Shown: positions 8,024 to 17,622, counted from the stretch's first letter. The stretch: 64,000 nucleotides of DNA from Rothia aerolata (GCF_014635585.1 NZ_BMDC01000001.1:1030139-1094138); one strand, 5' to 3'. Made by a program: numbers and translations. Notes: generated by a model from the letters alone, not told the origin.

Positions 8024-9013
8024 GTGGCTAAGCCCAAGCTAGACGACGTAGCCCGTGTTGCCGGCGTATCCCCCACCACGGTCTCCCGCGTGCTCAACAA
8101 CCGTGGCTATATCAGCCAGGCAACCCGCGACCGCGTGCAGCAGGCGATGGCCGAGATTAACTATCGCCCCAACGCCATTGCCCGCTCCCTGCAGGAGTCC
8201 AAGTCTCACGTGATTGGGTTGGTCTTTCCCAGCGTGGCTAACCCTTTCTACGGAGAGCTTGCCTTTCGTATTGAGTCGAAGCTGGCAGACCACGACTACA
8301 AGGTGGTGCTCTGCAACAGCCAAGACCACCCCGAAACCGAGGCCCGCTACCTGGACATGCTACTGGCCAACCAGGTAGACGGCGTAATTACCGGCGCCCA
8401 CTCTGACGTGGTAGCTAACGCCCCCTACCTGGCCGCTCCCCTGGTGACGATTGACCGCGAGGAGACCGGCCGCTACCCCAATATCCGCTGCGATAATGTG
8501 GACGGCGCCCGGCAGGCAACGCGCGCGCTTCTTGAGGGCGGTGCGCGGCGCGTGGTGCATTTTACTTCGAGGATTTCTGACCATAATCTGCGCCAGCGGG
8601 GCTACCGGCAGGTGATTGCCGAGGCGGGTTTGCAGCCCGAGGTGGTGGAACTGGGCTTCGATACCCCGCCGGAGGAACACCGCGCCCACATCTATGCCTA
8701 CCTGGAGCAGCACCCGGACATTGATGCGGTCTTTGCATCCAACGACTCCTACGCCACTATGGCGGTACAGTGGGCCTATAAAACCGGCAAAGCTGTGCCC
8801 GGGGACTTTCAGGTGGTGGGTTTTGATGGTACCCCCACCGTGCGCTCTTTGCTGCCCCATCTGGCCACCGTGGTTCAGCCGCTAGATGCCATAGCCGAGC
8901 AGGCAGTCACCCACCTTCTACGGCTAATTGAGCAGCAGGCAGACCCGGCAGCCTGCGCCGGTAAGACCGAGGTGCTGCCGGTGACCCTGCATCGGGGGGC
9001 TACACTCCGCTAG
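8024..9013 (+). CDS. scrR: LacI-family sucrose regulon repressor (ScrR-like)
   Basis: A 329-aa LacI/GalR repressor. The N-terminal helix-turn-helix KLDDVARVAGVSPTTVSRVLNN is at residues 5-26, followed by the hinge RPNAIARSL and a periplasmic-binding-like effector domain ending near GFDGTPTVRSL. GTG start preceded by AAGGAG. It faces scrA and scrB, and two palindromes with the LacI-type core AAACGTTT lie upstream of those genes, so it is probably their repressor. The effector sugar is inferred from context. It converges on the acetyltransferase gene with overlapping stops. Confidence 0.82.
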   Translation: MAKPKLDDVARVAGVSPTTVSRVLNNRGYISQATRDRVQQAMAEINYRPNAIARSLQESKSHVIGLVFPSVANPFYGELAFRIESKLADHDYKVVLCNSQDHPETEARYLDMLLANQVDGVITGAHSDVVANAPYLAAPLVTIDREETGRYPNIRCDNVDGARQATRALLEGGARRVVHFTSRISDHNLRQRGYRQVIAEAGLQPEVVELGFDTPPEEHRAHIYAYLEQHPDIDAVFASNDSYATMAVQWAYKTGKAVPGDFQVVGFDGTPTVRSLLPHLATVVQPLDAIAEQAVTHLLRLIEQQADPAACAGKTEVLPVTLHRGATLR

Positions 9014-9636
9014 AGGGCGGAATCTATGGCGCTCACCGGCGCCGGATGCCACATACCCACCGCAGGCACTTCTGACCGGTAGCGGCCCAGCTCCACGAAC
9101 CCGCGCTTGCGGTAGAGGGCAGCCGAGCGGAAGGTCGAGGCTTCCAGATAGGCGGGGTACTCCCCCAGCCGTGCCGTGCGGAAGTCAAGCAGGGCTCCGC
9201 CCACACCGTGATCCCGGGCATCGGTGTGCACCCCGATGGTGTAGAGATACCAGTGGGGAAAACGCGGGCGCATGGCCAGCAGTTTCATCTCGGTGACCAC
9301 CGCCGCGGGCAGGGCAAAGCCCAGGGCCCTGGCATAGGAGGGCAGGGAGCGCAGGTCATCCAGAAAGCCCCCTTTTTGGGCCTGAGGATCAATCCACAGG
9401 GCCGCCCCCAGCACGAAACCGTCTTCGGCCACCGCTATATCAATATTTCCCTTGGGGCCGTAGGTGGAGGAAATCTGGTGCTCGAAAAGAGCTTTGACTT
9501 TCTTAGCCCGGTGGGCACCGCCCATGGCCTGGCTCATCACGGGATCAGCCTCAAAAGCATCGGTCAGGGCTGACACCACGCCGGGGTAGTCGGCCTCGGT
9601 AGCTTCTCGAACGGTGAAGGGGATTTTCTCGGTCAC
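9010..9636 (-). CDS. GNAT-family N-acetyltransferase
   Basis: A 208-aa GNAT protein. I use the GTG at 9636 (AGAGG 7 bases upstream) because the product then begins VTEKIPFTVREATEADYP, right at the domain start; an upstream in-frame ATG would add 35 low-complexity residues. The acetyl-CoA loop is degenerate (DARDHGVGGALLDF in place of the Q/RxxGxG/A consensus), followed by the YLEAS...LYRKRGF strand-helix typical of GNATs. The substrate is unknown. Its stop overlaps that of the LacI gene on the other strand. Confidence 0.78.
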   Translation of the reverse strand: MTEKIPFTVREATEADYPGVVSALTDAFEADPVMSQAMGGAHRAKKVKALFEHQISSTYGPKGNIDIAVAEDGFVLGAALWIDPQAQKGGFLDDLRSLPSYARALGFALPAAVVTEMKLLAMRPRFPHWYLYTIGVHTDARDHGVGGALLDFRTARLGEYPAYLEASTFRSAALYRKRGFVELGRYRSEVPAVGMWHPAPVSAIDSAL

Positions 9637-9745
9637 GGGTTTACCTCTTTTAGGCCCAGCAGCCGGGGGTAAAGATGCTGGAGTAGAGCCAGCACGGGGG
9701 TGTTGCGAATTACTGGCTAGTGATGTGAATAATAAGACCAATTAT

Positions 9746-9787
9746 AAAACAAGCCCGCCAGACCGGTCGATCTGGCAGGCTTGTTTT
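9746..9787. terminator. Bidirectional rho-independent terminator
   Basis: The 17-bp arms at 9746-9762 and 9771-9787 are perfect complements (AAAACAAGCCCGCCAGA-type) apart from one position and are flanked by A and T runs on both sides. It terminates scrA on the minus strand. Confidence 0.85.
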
Positions 9788-9815
9788 GTAGCTTCTCTTA
9801 ACTTTAGGACAGAGC

Positions 9816-11825
9816 TTATTTCACAGCGGTAGAACCTGTGGCTGCCGCAGAAGCCGCACCGGCGGCGTCCTTGGCCTCAACATTGACAAAGGCATCACCG
9901 GCGTCGAGGGCAGTTCCGGAGCCCACGCCGGAGGCAAAACCGGTCTGCTCTACAGCTTTCTTGGCATTGGTGATGACCAGCGGGGTGGTCAGAGGATAGC
10001 CAGCGGCAGCGATCTGTTGCATGTCAAACTCCACCAGGGTCTCACCGTGGGCAACCTCCTGGCCCTTGCTCACCTTGGGGGTGAAGAACCTACCGTCGAG
10101 CTCAACGGTATCGAAGCCGATGTGCATCAGCAGTTCCAGACCCTCGGAGGTGCGCATACCCACGGCGTGGCCGGTGGGGAAAGCAACGGTAATCTTGCCG
10201 TCGGCAGGTGCTACCAGCTTACCCTCGACAGGCTCAATAGCGGCACCGGGGCCCAGTGCGCCGGTGGCGAAAGTCTGATCAGAAACCTCAGCCAGGGTCA
10301 GAGCGGTACCTGCCATGTGGGCTGTCAGCTCATAGCCGGGGGTACCAGTAATAGCGGGGGCTGCCGCAGCGGCCTCGGCCTTGGTCTCCTCGACTTTCTT
10401 CTCGATTTTGGCTTCCTGGGCAGCAACGCGTCGTCCCCAGATAAATGAGGCCGCAGTAGACAGCACAGCCGAGACAATAATTGCGGTCCAGAAAGCCGGC
10501 CAGCCTCCGCCCACCGTGGGGTCAATAGAAACAAAGCCCAGGAAACCCGCTGCACCGGGGGCAGAAGCCTTCACGCCGGTAAGAGCGATGATGGTTGAAG
10601 CAATAGCCGAGGCTCCCATCGCAATGAAGAAGGGCCAGCGCAGGCGCAGGTTGACACCGAAGATGGCAGGCTCGGTAATACCGAGGAAAGCCGAGGGAGC
10701 CGACGCACCGGCAACGCCCTTAATCTTCTCGTTACGGGTAGTCAGGAAGACGCCCAGAGCAGCACCGCCCTGAGCTACGTTAGCCATCGAGGCGATAGCA
10801 AAGATGAAAGAACCACCCTGGGTAAAGAGCTGGAGCTCAATCGGCGGGAAGGACTGGTGCAGGCCGGTAATCACAATCGGTGAATAGAAGAGACCGAAAA
10901 GGAAGCCGCCCACGGGACCCGCCGCGGTGTAAAGCCAGTTGATACCGTCGCCCAGCATAGTGCCCGCCCGGAACAAGATGGGGCCCACCAGCATGAAGGT
11001 CAAAAAGCCGGTAATCAGCAGGGTCAAGGTAGGGGTAAAGATAAAGTCGATAACCCCGCGCAGAATCTTATGGAAGAACTTCTCGATATTAGCCAAAATA
11101 AAGGCCACAAAGAGAATGGGGAGCACAGTGCCCTGGTAGCCTGACTGGGCAATCTGCAAACCAAAGACATCCCAGTAAGTCATGGTTCCGTCTTTGAGAG
11201 CATTCGCTACTTCGTAACCGTTGACCAAAGCGGGTGAAACCATGGCAGCACCCATGGTCAGACCCAGGTAGGGATTTCCGCCAAAGACCTTGGTTGCAGA
11301 GAAGCCCACCAGAATAGGCAGGAAGGCAAAGGCCGCGGCCGAGAGCATATTAACGATTTCCGCAAAGCCTGCCCAGGTGGGGTACAACTCAACGAAAGAT
11401 AGCTCGGGGTCAAAAAGTTTGGGCGCAGTCAACACGTTGTTGAGCGCCATGAGCATACCGGCGCCCACCAGCACTGGAATAATGGGCAGGAAGATATCAG
11501 AGACCATCTTCAAAAAGCGGGTGCCGATATTTCCCTTGGACGCCGCCACCGACTTCAGCTCGTCTTTCGAGACCTCTTTCATGCCGGCGGCCGCCATGTG
11601 CTTGTAGACCTCGTTCACATCGCCGGGGCCCACAATAATCTGATACTGGCCGGAATTTTCAAAGGTTCCCTTGAGGTCCTCATTGTTGTCCAGGCCAGCC
11701 TGGTTGATTTTGCTCTGGTCTTTGAGCACTAGGCGTAGGCGGGTTGCACAGTGGGCGCCAGCCTGAATGTTGTCTACACCGCCGACATCGGCAAGTACCT
11801 GTTGAGCCACGGATTTATGATCCAT
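9816..11825 (-). CDS. scrA: Sucrose-type PTS transporter EIIBCA
   Basis: Imports and phosphorylates a beta-glucoside/sucrose-class sugar. Domain order in the 669 aa is EIIB (phospho-Cys C26 in [11 protein letters not shown]), EIIC with about ten membrane segments (residues 105-470; [13 protein letters not shown] is the family motif), an Ala/Lys-rich linker, and EIIA with [14 protein letters not shown] carrying the phospho-His. Pairing with a GH32 hydrolase and a LacI regulator points to sucrose. An operator-like palindrome lies upstream of the start. Trehalose or beta-glucoside specificity is the main alternative. Confidence 0.88.
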   Translation of the reverse strand: MDHKSVAQQVLADVGGVDNIQAGAHCATRLRLVLKDQSKINQAGLDNNEDLKGTFENSGQYQIIVGPGDVNEVYKHMAAAGMKEVSKDELKSVAASKGNIGTRFLKMVSDIFLPIIPVLVGAGMLMALNNVLTAPKLFDPELSFVELYPTWAGFAEIVNMLSAAAFAFLPILVGFSATKVFGGNPYLGLTMGAAMVSPALVNGYEVANALKDGTMTYWDVFGLQIAQSGYQGTVLPILFVAFILANIEKFFHKILRGVIDFIFTPTLTLLITGFLTFMLVGPILFRAGTMLGDGINWLYTAAGPVGGFLFGLFYSPIVITGLHQSFPPIELQLFTQGGSFIFAIASMANVAQGGAALGVFLTTRNEKIKGVAGASAPSAFLGITEPAIFGVNLRLRWPFFIAMGASAIASTIIALTGVKASAPGAAGFLGFVSIDPTVGGGWPAFWTAIIVSAVLSTAASFIWGRRVAAQEAKIEKKVEETKAEAAAAAPAITGTPGYELTAHMAGTALTLAEVSDQTFATGALGPGAAIEPVEGKLVAPADGKITVAFPTGHAVGMRTSEGLELLMHIGFDTVELDGRFFTPKVSKGQEVAHGETLVEFDMQQIAAAGYPLTTPLVITNAKKAVEQTGFASGVGSGTALDAGDAFVNVEAKDAAGAASAAATGSTAVK

Positions 11826-11899
11826 GCTATCTCCTCGGGTGTCAGCACCGGCTAGTCCATCAGGGCACCCCGGTGTGCGATTAATGCATTTCAGAAGAA

Positions 11900-11919
11900 T
11901 ATGCTAAACGTTTGACATA
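11900..11919. promoter_or_regulatory. LacI-type operator upstream of scrA
   Basis: Palindrome centred on CG at 11909-11910 with core TAAACGTTTGA and outer TATG/CATA arms. It shares AAACGTTTG with the site before scrB. On the minus strand it lies between a possible -35 (TTGTGG) and a -10-like CATATT, where a repressor would block transcription. Confidence 0.7.
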
Positions 11920-11991
11920 CTACCACAAAAAATAGACAGCTGTAACGGGCGTTACTTATTCTGCCTCGCCCTCTACGCTGCCTATTACCCG

Positions 11992-13503
11992 CTAGCGGGA
12001 CTTCTTCAAAGACCACACCCGAAGGTCCTTCACAGAACCCCCAGCAGACTCTCCCGTGGCTGTGCGAAGAGAAATAGACTCAATAGCCCCGTGAAAGTAG
12101 GTTCGCGCGGTAAACGACTCCGCACCGTCATCAAGAAAAACCTCGGTTGCCGAAGCGTCCACCAGCAGGTCAAGGGTGTGGGTGCCCGCCTCAGCCAGGG
12201 TTCGACGGCGCCGCTCTCCGCCAACCGTATAGCGGGTTCCGGCGCGGCTCATCTCGGCGGACGAAGACGCAAGGGTGAGCACCAGGGCCTCCCCTTTTTT
12301 GTCTCGGATGACCAGCTCGACCGGCCCGGCCGAGACGTCAGCGGTAGCGGAGATCCTCAAGGTCCGCTCCCCCGCCAGCGCCTGCAGGCTACCGGTTTTA
12401 TCAAGCTCAGCTGAGACTTCTTCAAGAGCATCTTCCAGCTGTTCCACCGGCGCCTGGAAAACCTTACCCCCACTGAGAGTCAGGGTACGCGGATAGGTCA
12501 GCATGTGCACCCAGTGATTGCCCCAGGAGGGCTGGTCATCCTGAGAGGCATTGCCCATCCAGGCCAGCAGGGTTGCGCTCGCGCCATCTTGGTTGAGCCC
12601 GCTCATCACCTGCGGGGCATAGAACTCGAATCCGGCATCAAGCTCCGTGAAAGAGGTGGTCACCTCAAAACGGTTCCCCCGCAGGTGCCCCACCACATAA
12701 CCGCACTGGAAAATATTGTTGTACAGCTCGCCCTGGGCCCCCAAGCCCTGGGGGCAAAACAGCAAAACGTCAAATATCTCGCCGGTCTGCTGATCCTTCA
12801 GAGGAAAGAGCACCGGGCACTCAAACATATAACCAAAATTGTTCAGCGAGGGGTCAGAGAACTCAAACTCCCCACCAAAGCTCCATTGGCGGCGATCCTC
12901 GGAGGTGTAGTAGACAATCGCCCCGGTCTCATTCTCCCGCTGCGCGCCGAGAACAGCCCACCACACGCCGTCCCGAAGAAAAACATGGGGGTCGCGATAG
13001 TGGGCGGTATAGCCCTGAGCCGGGCCCGAGATCAGGGGATTCTGCGGATAACGCTCGAAAGTTTCACCGTTATCTGAAGAGGTAAAAAGATTCTGGTAAG
13101 TCTCGCGGTTGCCCTGCTCATCTTTAACGTTGCCCGTGTAGAAAAATTCCAGCTGCCCTTCGGGGGTAACGATGCCCGATCCCGAGTAGCAACCGTTTTT
13201 GTCGTACCAGTGGGTGGGGGCAACTGCGGTCTGGTCGTCCTTCCAGTGGGTCAGATCCGTGGACGTCGCGTGCCGCCAGAAAACCGAGCGGGTGGGGTGG
13301 ATGGGGGAGAACTGGTAGAAGGCGTGGTAAACACCGTCTTTGAATACCAGGCCGTTAGGGTCATTGAGCCGGCCTACCGGGGGTGCCAGGTGCAGGGCGG
13401 GATAGTCGGGGTCGGCTACCACCTGCTCGCGATACTTCTGATAGGCATCTTCAGCTTTCTGAAGAACTTCCTCAGCTTGCAGACTCATCGTAGGCTCAGA
13501 CAT
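11992..13503 (-). CDS. scrB: Sucrose-6-phosphate hydrolase / beta-fructofuranosidase (GH32)
   Basis: Hydrolyses the sucrose-6-phosphate made by ScrA. The 503-aa protein has the GH32 triad: NDPNG with nucleophile D48, YRDPHVF near residue 165, and FECPVLFP supplying the acid/base Glu near residue 228. A C-terminal beta-sandwich follows. No signal peptide is present, so it acts in the cytosol as expected for a PTS product. It is transcribed leftward toward scrA, but each gene has its own operator-like site, so they may be separate units. Confidence 0.9.
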   Translation of the reverse strand: MSEPTMSLQAEEVLQKAEDAYQKYREQVVADPDYPALHLAPPVGRLNDPNGLVFKDGVYHAFYQFSPIHPTRSVFWRHATSTDLTHWKDDQTAVAPTHWYDKNGCYSGSGIVTPEGQLEFFYTGNVKDEQGNRETYQNLFTSSDNGETFERYPQNPLISGPAQGYTAHYRDPHVFLRDGVWWAVLGAQRENETGAIVYYTSEDRRQWSFGGEFEFSDPSLNNFGYMFECPVLFPLKDQQTGEIFDVLLFCPQGLGAQGELYNNIFQCGYVVGHLRGNRFEVTTSFTELDAGFEFYAPQVMSGLNQDGASATLLAWMGNASQDDQPSWGNHWVHMLTYPRTLTLSGGKVFQAPVEQLEDALEEVSAELDKTGSLQALAGERTLRISATADVSAGPVELVIRDKKGEALVLTLASSSAEMSRAGTRYTVGGERRRRTLAEAGTHTLDLLVDASATEVFLDDGAESFTARTYFHGAIESISLRTATGESAGGSVKDLRVWSLKKSR

Positions 13504-13518
13504 ACACCCAGCATCCTT

Positions 13519-13538
13519 TGTGTCAAACGTTTGTCACA
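13519..13538. promoter_or_regulatory. LacI-type operator upstream of scrB
   Basis: Near-perfect palindrome: TGTG, T, CAAACGTTTG (13524-13533), T, CACA. The centre matches the scrA operator and the CG-centred LacI/ScrR consensus. It ends 15 bp before the scrB start codon. Confidence 0.78.
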
Positions 13539-13574
13539 TTAAGCCTAAGGTACCCACGCCAACTTCTCAAACAT

Positions 13575-13616
13575 AAAAACCGCAGGGCGGCACCGTTTGC
13601 ACGGTACCGCCCTGCG
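13575..13616 (-). terminator. Terminator of the rplJ-rplL operon
   Basis: GC-rich stem CGCAGGGCGG.ACCGT (13581-13596) pairs with its complement (13601-13616) around a TTGC loop, followed on the minus strand by UUUUU. Confidence 0.88.
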
Positions 13617-13658
13617 ATACAAAGACTTTCGATAGAAAACCTATCGAGAAGAACCGAA

Positions 13659-14036
13659 TTACTTGAGGGTAACGGTTGCGCCTGCGCCCTCGAGCTGCTC
13701 CTTAGCCTTCTCAGCGTCTTCCTTGGAAGCGCCTTCGAGGATGGGCTTGGGTGCGCCGTCAACCAGGTCCTTAGCTTCCTTCAGACCCAGGGAAGTCAGT
13801 GCGCGAACTTCCTTAATAACTGCAATCTTCTTGTCGCCAGCGGACTCGAGGATAACGTCGAATTCATCCTTCTCGTCAGCTGCAGCAGCGTCGCCGCCTG
13901 CTGCGCCTGCAACTGCAACGGGTGCTGCTGCGGTAACGTCGAATTCTTCCTCGAATGCCTTAACGAATTCGGAAACCTCTACGAGGGAGAGTTCCTTGAA
14001 TGCTTCAATGAGTTCTTCGATGGAGAGCTTAGCCAT
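13659..14036 (-). CDS. rplL: 50S ribosomal protein L7/L12
   Basis: Stalk protein that recruits translation factors to the ribosome. The 125-aa sequence has the N-terminal dimerisation region ([15 protein letters not shown]), the Ala/Gly hinge ([13 protein letters not shown]) and the C-terminal globular domain with [25 protein letters not shown] and LEGAGATV. A strong AGGAG site precedes the ATG. It follows rplJ by 110 bp and ends at a strong terminator. Confidence 0.97.
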   Translation of the reverse strand: MAKLSIEELIEAFKELSLVEVSEFVKAFEEEFDVTAAAPVAVAGAAGGDAAAADEKDEFDVILESAGDKKIAVIKEVRALTSLGLKEAKDLVDGAPKPILEGASKEDAEKAKEQLEGAGATVTLK

Positions 14037-14146
14037 TATTTAGGCTCCTTCTTTATCAGGTGTAGGGCTTGACCTACATTTGAAATCTGTGGGTTTTGCC
14101 CGCTATGCGCGAGCGAGCTGAATACTCAGCGGGGAAGCAGAGTAAC

Positions 14147-14683
14147 TTACTCGGCGTCCTCTGCGGGAGCTTCTTCTGCTGCTGCAGGAGCTGCACCCTC
14201 TGACTCTTCGAGCTTGATGCGCAGAGCGTCGACAGTGCGTGCAATCTTGGAGAGTGCACCCTTTGCGCCACCTGCAACCTTTGCCAGCAGAACCTCGCGA
14301 GATTCGAGGCTTGCGAAGCGGTCAACGCCAGCCTGATCCAGAGCTTCACCGTCGTAGTAACCGCTCTTGATAATCAGCTGGGGGTTTTCCTTGGCGAAGT
14401 CACGCAGTGCCTTAGCAGCGTCAATGAATTCACCGTTGATGAATGCAATTGCGCTAGGACCTGCAAGCTGACCCTCGAATGCATCGATGCCAGCTTCCTT
14501 TGCTGCGATACCAGCAAGGGTGTTCTTCACCACGGCATATTCGGTCTCAGCACCCAGTGCGCGGCGCAGCTCCTTGAGCTTTGCCACGGTGAGACCACGA
14601 TACTCAGTGAGAACAACTGCGTTTGAGCCTTCGAAGCGTTCCTTCAGCTCGGAAACAGCAGCGATCTTTTCCTGTGTCGCCAT
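14147..14683 (-). CDS. rplJ: 50S ribosomal protein L10
   Basis: Base of the ribosomal stalk; it binds L7/L12 dimers through its C-terminal helix and 23S rRNA through its N-terminal domain. The 178-aa protein has VVLTEYRGLTVAKLKELR, YAVVKNTLAGIAA and GPSAIAFI. Its C-terminus is Ala/Glu-rich (EGAAPAAAEEAPAEDAE). It is preceded by an L10-leader-like RNA and a terminator-like hairpin, implying control by free L10-L12 complex. Confidence 0.97.
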   Translation of the reverse strand: MATQEKIAAVSELKERFEGSNAVVLTEYRGLTVAKLKELRRALGAETEYAVVKNTLAGIAAKEAGIDAFEGQLAGPSAIAFINGEFIDAAKALRDFAKENPQLIIKSGYYDGEALDQAGVDRFASLESREVLLAKVAGGAKGALSKIARTVDALRIKLEESEGAAPAAAEEAPAEDAE

Positions 14684-14736
14684 GGTATTCCTTCCGATTC
14701 TTGGTCACCGGTCGAGCTCTCATTACCTTCGGCAAT

Positions 14737-14767
14737 AAAAAAACCTCGGCGCGCAAGCGACGAGGTT
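14737..14767 (-). terminator. Terminator-like hairpin in the rplJ leader
   Basis: The stem at 14742-14752 and 14757-14767 (AACCTCG.CGC / GCG.CGAGGTT, one mismatch) is followed on the minus strand by seven U residues, 50 bases before the rplJ start codon. It lies after the L10-leader motifs and before the gene, the position of an attenuator. Confidence 0.7.
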
Positions 14768-14930
14768 GAACACAGGCATAGTTTTAGATTCCTCAGAATC
14801 CTCTGTGTTTACTTCTATCACCTACGCGGGCGGTTCTTGTGAACTCTTATCTGCCTGCTTGCTCTCGCATGCGGGCACAGACCGGCGGTCTTTGGTTCTT
14901 CTATTCAACCACAGCGGGAGCTTCTAAGAC
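14768..14930 (-). ncRNA. L10 ribosomal-protein leader (rplJ leader RNA)
   Basis: On the minus strand the leader carries CCAAAGACCGCCGG (14882-14895) and, about 50 bases later, CCGCCCGCGTAGGTGA (14818-14833). Together these resemble the conserved L10(L12) binding core recalled from the L10_leader family. The complex would bind here and repress rplJL. Exact ends are uncertain, and the family match is from memory rather than a covariance model. Confidence 0.7.
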
Positions 14931-14958
14931 AAGAACGACCAGCCTTAAGCGGCCTTAA

Positions 14959-15981
14959 TCACGGTGTTTCGGTGAAGAGGTGAACGTCTGCCGCTTTGAT
15001 TCCCACCTCATAGTGCTCCGCGGGTGTTGCCTCGGCGGTTGGGTTCTCCAGCCACCTCAGCACTGTCCCTGCCGAAAGGCGCACGCGCACTCCCCCGCGC
15101 GCCGTCCAGAAGGTATCGGCCGCCAACTCGCCGGCGCACAGCAGGCCACCGAGGGTCAGGCGGGACTCTCGCAGGACGACGTCACTGCGGTTCTCCGCCT
15201 CACCGCGGCTGAGCGCGGTGGCGCGCACCGCGACCGTGCCCTCCTTGGTTTCAACTTCGCTCAGCGCCGGGTAGCCGGTGAGCCGGGCGACGGAGAGGCT
15301 AGCGGGTCTCTGCAAGATTTCGGCGGGGCTACCCACCTGCTCGAATACTCCGTGGGCGAGAACCGCCACGCGCTGGCCCAGTTGCAGGGCCTCATTTTGA
15401 TCGTGGGTAATGTAGAACCCCAAAAAACCAAGATCAGTGTGAAGCTGCTGAATTTCAGTTCTGATGGTTGCAGACAGCTCTTCATCGACGCTCGAGAGCG
15501 GCTCATCGAAGAGCACCACCGGCGCCTTGCGGATCAGGGCCCGAGCAATACCCACCCGCTGGGCCTGGCCACCCGAAAGCTGGGCGGGCTTACGGTTCTG
15601 CAAATCGTGGAGTTGGAGAATGTCCAGCAGGTAGTCCAGCAAGTCCCGGTCGAGTTCTTGAGTAAAACCCCTCAGCCGGGTTCCAAACAAAATATTTTCC
15701 CGGGCGGTGAGATGGGGGTAGAGAATGGGCTTCTGAAAGATATAGCTGACCTGCCCGCGTTTTAGGGGCTGCCCGGCAAAGGTGATACTTCCGGCATCGG
15801 ACTTCTCAAGCCCCGCGATAGCCTTCAGCAGGGTAGTCTTTCCGGCACCGGAGGCACCGATGACGGTCACGAGCTCACCGGGAGCCAGAGCAAGATTCAG
15901 CGAGCGCAAAACATCCACCGTCTCGCCCCGCTGGCTAAAACGCTTTGAGAGATTCTCGATTACAAGCCCTGACTCTGCCAT
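14959..15981 (-). CDS. Orphan ABC transporter ATPase with C-terminal TOBE-like domain
   Basis: A 340-aa importer-type ATPase. Walker [11 protein letters not shown]-loop FQKPILY, signature LSGGQAQR, Walker B VVLFDEP and switch ITHDQNEAL are intact. About 120 residues after the nucleotide-binding domain look like a TOBE/regulatory domain (ending [11 protein letters not shown]), as in PotA/FbpC/ModC-class importers. No permease or binding protein is adjacent; the gene sits inside the ribosomal block between rplA and rplJ. The mod operon 11 kb away lacks its ATPase, so this could serve it, but that is inference. Own promoter likely, since a terminator separates it from rplA. Confidence 0.85.
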   Translation of the reverse strand: MAESGLVIENLSKRFSQRGETVDVLRSLNLALAPGELVTVIGASGAGKTTLLKAIAGLEKSDAGSITFAGQPLKRGQVSYIFQKPILYPHLTARENILFGTRLRGFTQELDRDLLDYLLDILQLHDLQNRKPAQLSGGQAQRVGIARALIRKAPVVLFDEPLSSVDEELSATIRTEIQQLHTDLGFLGFYITHDQNEALQLGQRVAVLAHGVFEQVGSPAEILQRPASLSVARLTGYPALSEVETKEGTVAVRATALSRGEAENRSDVVLRESRLTLGGLLCAGELAADTFWTARGGVRVRLSAGTVLRWLENPTAEATPAEHYEVGIKAADVHLFTETP

Positions 15982-16013
15982 AGTTTCCTATTCTCTCACC
16001 GCTACCCCAGAAG

Positions 16014-16049
16014 ACAAAGAAGCTCCCCTCCCGGGGCGGGAGGGGAGCT
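16014..16049. terminator. Terminator of rplK-rplA
   Basis: The perfect 12-bp arms AGCTCCCCTCCC (16021-16032) and complement (16038-16049) enclose a GGGGC loop. On the minus strand the stem is followed by the U-rich tail UCUUUGUCUU, so it ends rplA transcription before the ABC ATPase gene. Confidence 0.8.
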
Positions 16050-16078
16050 CCTTGAGCTAGCTATGCACTAAGAAAAAC

Positions 16079-16774
16079 TTAGGCAGCTACCTCTGAGGGG
16101 TCAACGGGTACACCGGGACCGAAGGTGGTTGCCACGGTGACCTTGGAAATGTAGCGACCCTTTGAGGATGAGGGCTTCAGGCGGTTAACCTCTTCGAGAA
16201 CAGCCTCGAAGTTCTGCTGCAGCTGCTCAGCGGAGAAGGATGCCTTACCGATGATGAAGTGCAGGTTAGCGTTACGGTCAACGCGGAAGTCAACCTTACC
16301 GCCCTTGATGTCCTTAACAGCCTTGGTAACGTCCATGGTCACGGTGCCGGTCTTGGGGTTGGGCATCAGGTTACGGGGACCGAGCACCTTACCCAGGCGG
16401 CCAACCTTACCCATGAGGTTGGGGGTAGCAACAGCTGCATCGAAGTCAGTCCAGCCACCGGCGATCTTAGCGATCAGCTCGTCTGAACCAACAAAGTCTG
16501 CGCCTGCTGCTTCTGCTTCTGCAGCCTTATCGCCTTCTGCGATAACGACGACGCGGGCGGTCTTACCGGTGCCGTTGGGCAGGTTAACGGTGCCGCGCAC
16601 CATCTGGTCTGCCTTGCGGGGGTCAACGGAAAGACGCATTGCAACCTCAACGGTTGCGTCGGTCTTGGTGGAAGAGGTTTCCTTAGCAAGTGCAACCGCT
16701 TCAGCGGGGGTGTAGAACTTGCCCTCTTCAATCTTGGCTACAGCTGCCTGGTACGCTTTGCTGCGCTTTGCCAT
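16079..16774 (-). CDS. rplA: 50S ribosomal protein L1
   Basis: Binds 23S rRNA at the L1 stalk and often represses its own operon. The 231-aa protein has the usual [11 protein letters not shown] start, [36 protein letters not shown] and the C-terminal [25 protein letters not shown] precedes the ATG. A 120-bp gap with one perfect small hairpin separates it from rplK. Confidence 0.97.
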   Translation of the reverse strand: MAKRSKAYQAAVAKIEEGKFYTPAEAVALAKETSSTKTDATVEVAMRLSVDPRKADQMVRGTVNLPNGTGKTARVVVIAEGDKAAEAEAAGADFVGSDELIAKIAGGWTDFDAAVATPNLMGKVGRLGKVLGPRNLMPNPKTGTVTMDVTKAVKDIKGGKVDFRVDRNANLHFIIGKASFSAEQLQQNFEAVLEEVNRLKPSSSKGRYISKVTVATTFGPGVPVDPSEVAA

Positions 16775-16831
16775 CTGCTTATCTCCTTATGCAGTTGTGG
16801 TCTCAATGAGCCGCGCTGGACTCTGCCACAT

Positions 16832-16848
16832 GCCCCGTTTCTCGGGGC
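16832..16848 (-). other. Small hairpin in the rplK-rplA intergenic RNA
   Basis: GCCCCG (16832-16837) pairs perfectly with CGGGGC (16843-16848) around a five-base loop. There is no U-run, so it is not an obvious terminator. It could be an RNA-processing or L1-binding element, but no known L1 motif was recognised. Confidence 0.4.
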
Positions 16849-16895
16849 TTTATACGTTCAAAATTCCAAACGGATGTTTGGTTGAGCGAGTCGAG

Positions 16896-17324
16896 TTACT
16901 TAACCTCGATGCCCATGGAGCGTGCGGTGCCCGCAATGATCTTCGCTGCTGCGTCGATGTCATTTGCGTTGAGGTCGGGCATCTTGGTCTCAGCGATCTC
17001 GCGAACCTGAGCCTCGGTGATGGAGCCAACCTTCTGGGTGTGGGGCACGCCTGAACCCTTGGCAACGCCGGCAGCCTTCTTGATCAGGCCGGATGCCGGA
17101 GGGGTCTTGGTGATAAAGGTGAATGAACGGTCTTCGTACACGGTGATTTCAACCGGAACGATGTTGCCGCGCATGGATTCAGTTGCAGCGTTGTAAGCCT
17201 TGCAGAATTCCATGATGTTGACGCCGTGCTGACCGAGCGCGGGACCAACTGGAGGAGCGGGGTTTGCCGCACCTGCCTGAATCTGCAGCTTAATGAGGCC
17301 TGCGACCTTCTTCTTGGGAGCCAA
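16896..17324 (-). CDS. rplK: 50S ribosomal protein L11
   Basis: Part of the GTPase-associated centre of the ribosome. I use a TTG start at 17324: it gives the canonical [18 protein letters not shown] and has AAGGA 8 bases upstream, whereas the in-frame ATG three codons earlier abuts the Shine-Dalgarno sequence. The 142-aa length matches the family. Conserved [19 protein letters not shown] and the C-terminal [20 protein letters not shown] are present. It is first in the rplK-rplA pair, which has its own long upstream region. Confidence 0.95.
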   Translation of the reverse strand: MAPKKKVAGLIKLQIQAGAANPAPPVGPALGQHGVNIMEFCKAYNAATESMRGNIVPVEITVYEDRSFTFITKTPPASGLIKKAAGVAKGSGVPHTQKVGSITEAQVREIAETKMPDLNANDIDAAAKIIAGTARSMGIEVK

Positions 17325-17545
17325 TGTAAGCATCCTTTTCTTAGCTGATGAACCAACGCACAGGAGCGTGACGCTGGCGGGTGGCAACCGTGGCGCGGTT
17401 GCCGGGCATGCGCGAACCAAGCGTGGGAACGCACATACAAACCAATATTCTAACGCTTCGCCCTGCTTTAAGCCACGGGTGCGGGGCTCGGGCAGTGTCT
17501 ACTTAAGCACAGCGCCGTCTTCGTCCACTTCGATTCCTAGACGGT

Positions 17546-17607
17546 CTGAGGGGTTCCGCCAACCTCCCTTAAGCCAGCCCCGATGCCAGTTGGCTAGAAC
17601 CCCTCAG
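17546..17607. repeat. Imperfect 62-nt inverted repeat upstream of rplK
   Basis: CTGAGGGGTT (17546-17555) is the exact complement of AACCCCTCAG (17598-17607), and inside it GCCAA (17558-17562) pairs with TTGGC (17590-17594). No U-run follows on either strand. It may be part of the rplK leader RNA or another intergenic palindrome. The 17325-17730 gap otherwise contains only the GTAC element and the nusG terminator. Confidence 0.6.
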
Positions 17608-17622
17608 GCCGACTCGAAAGTC

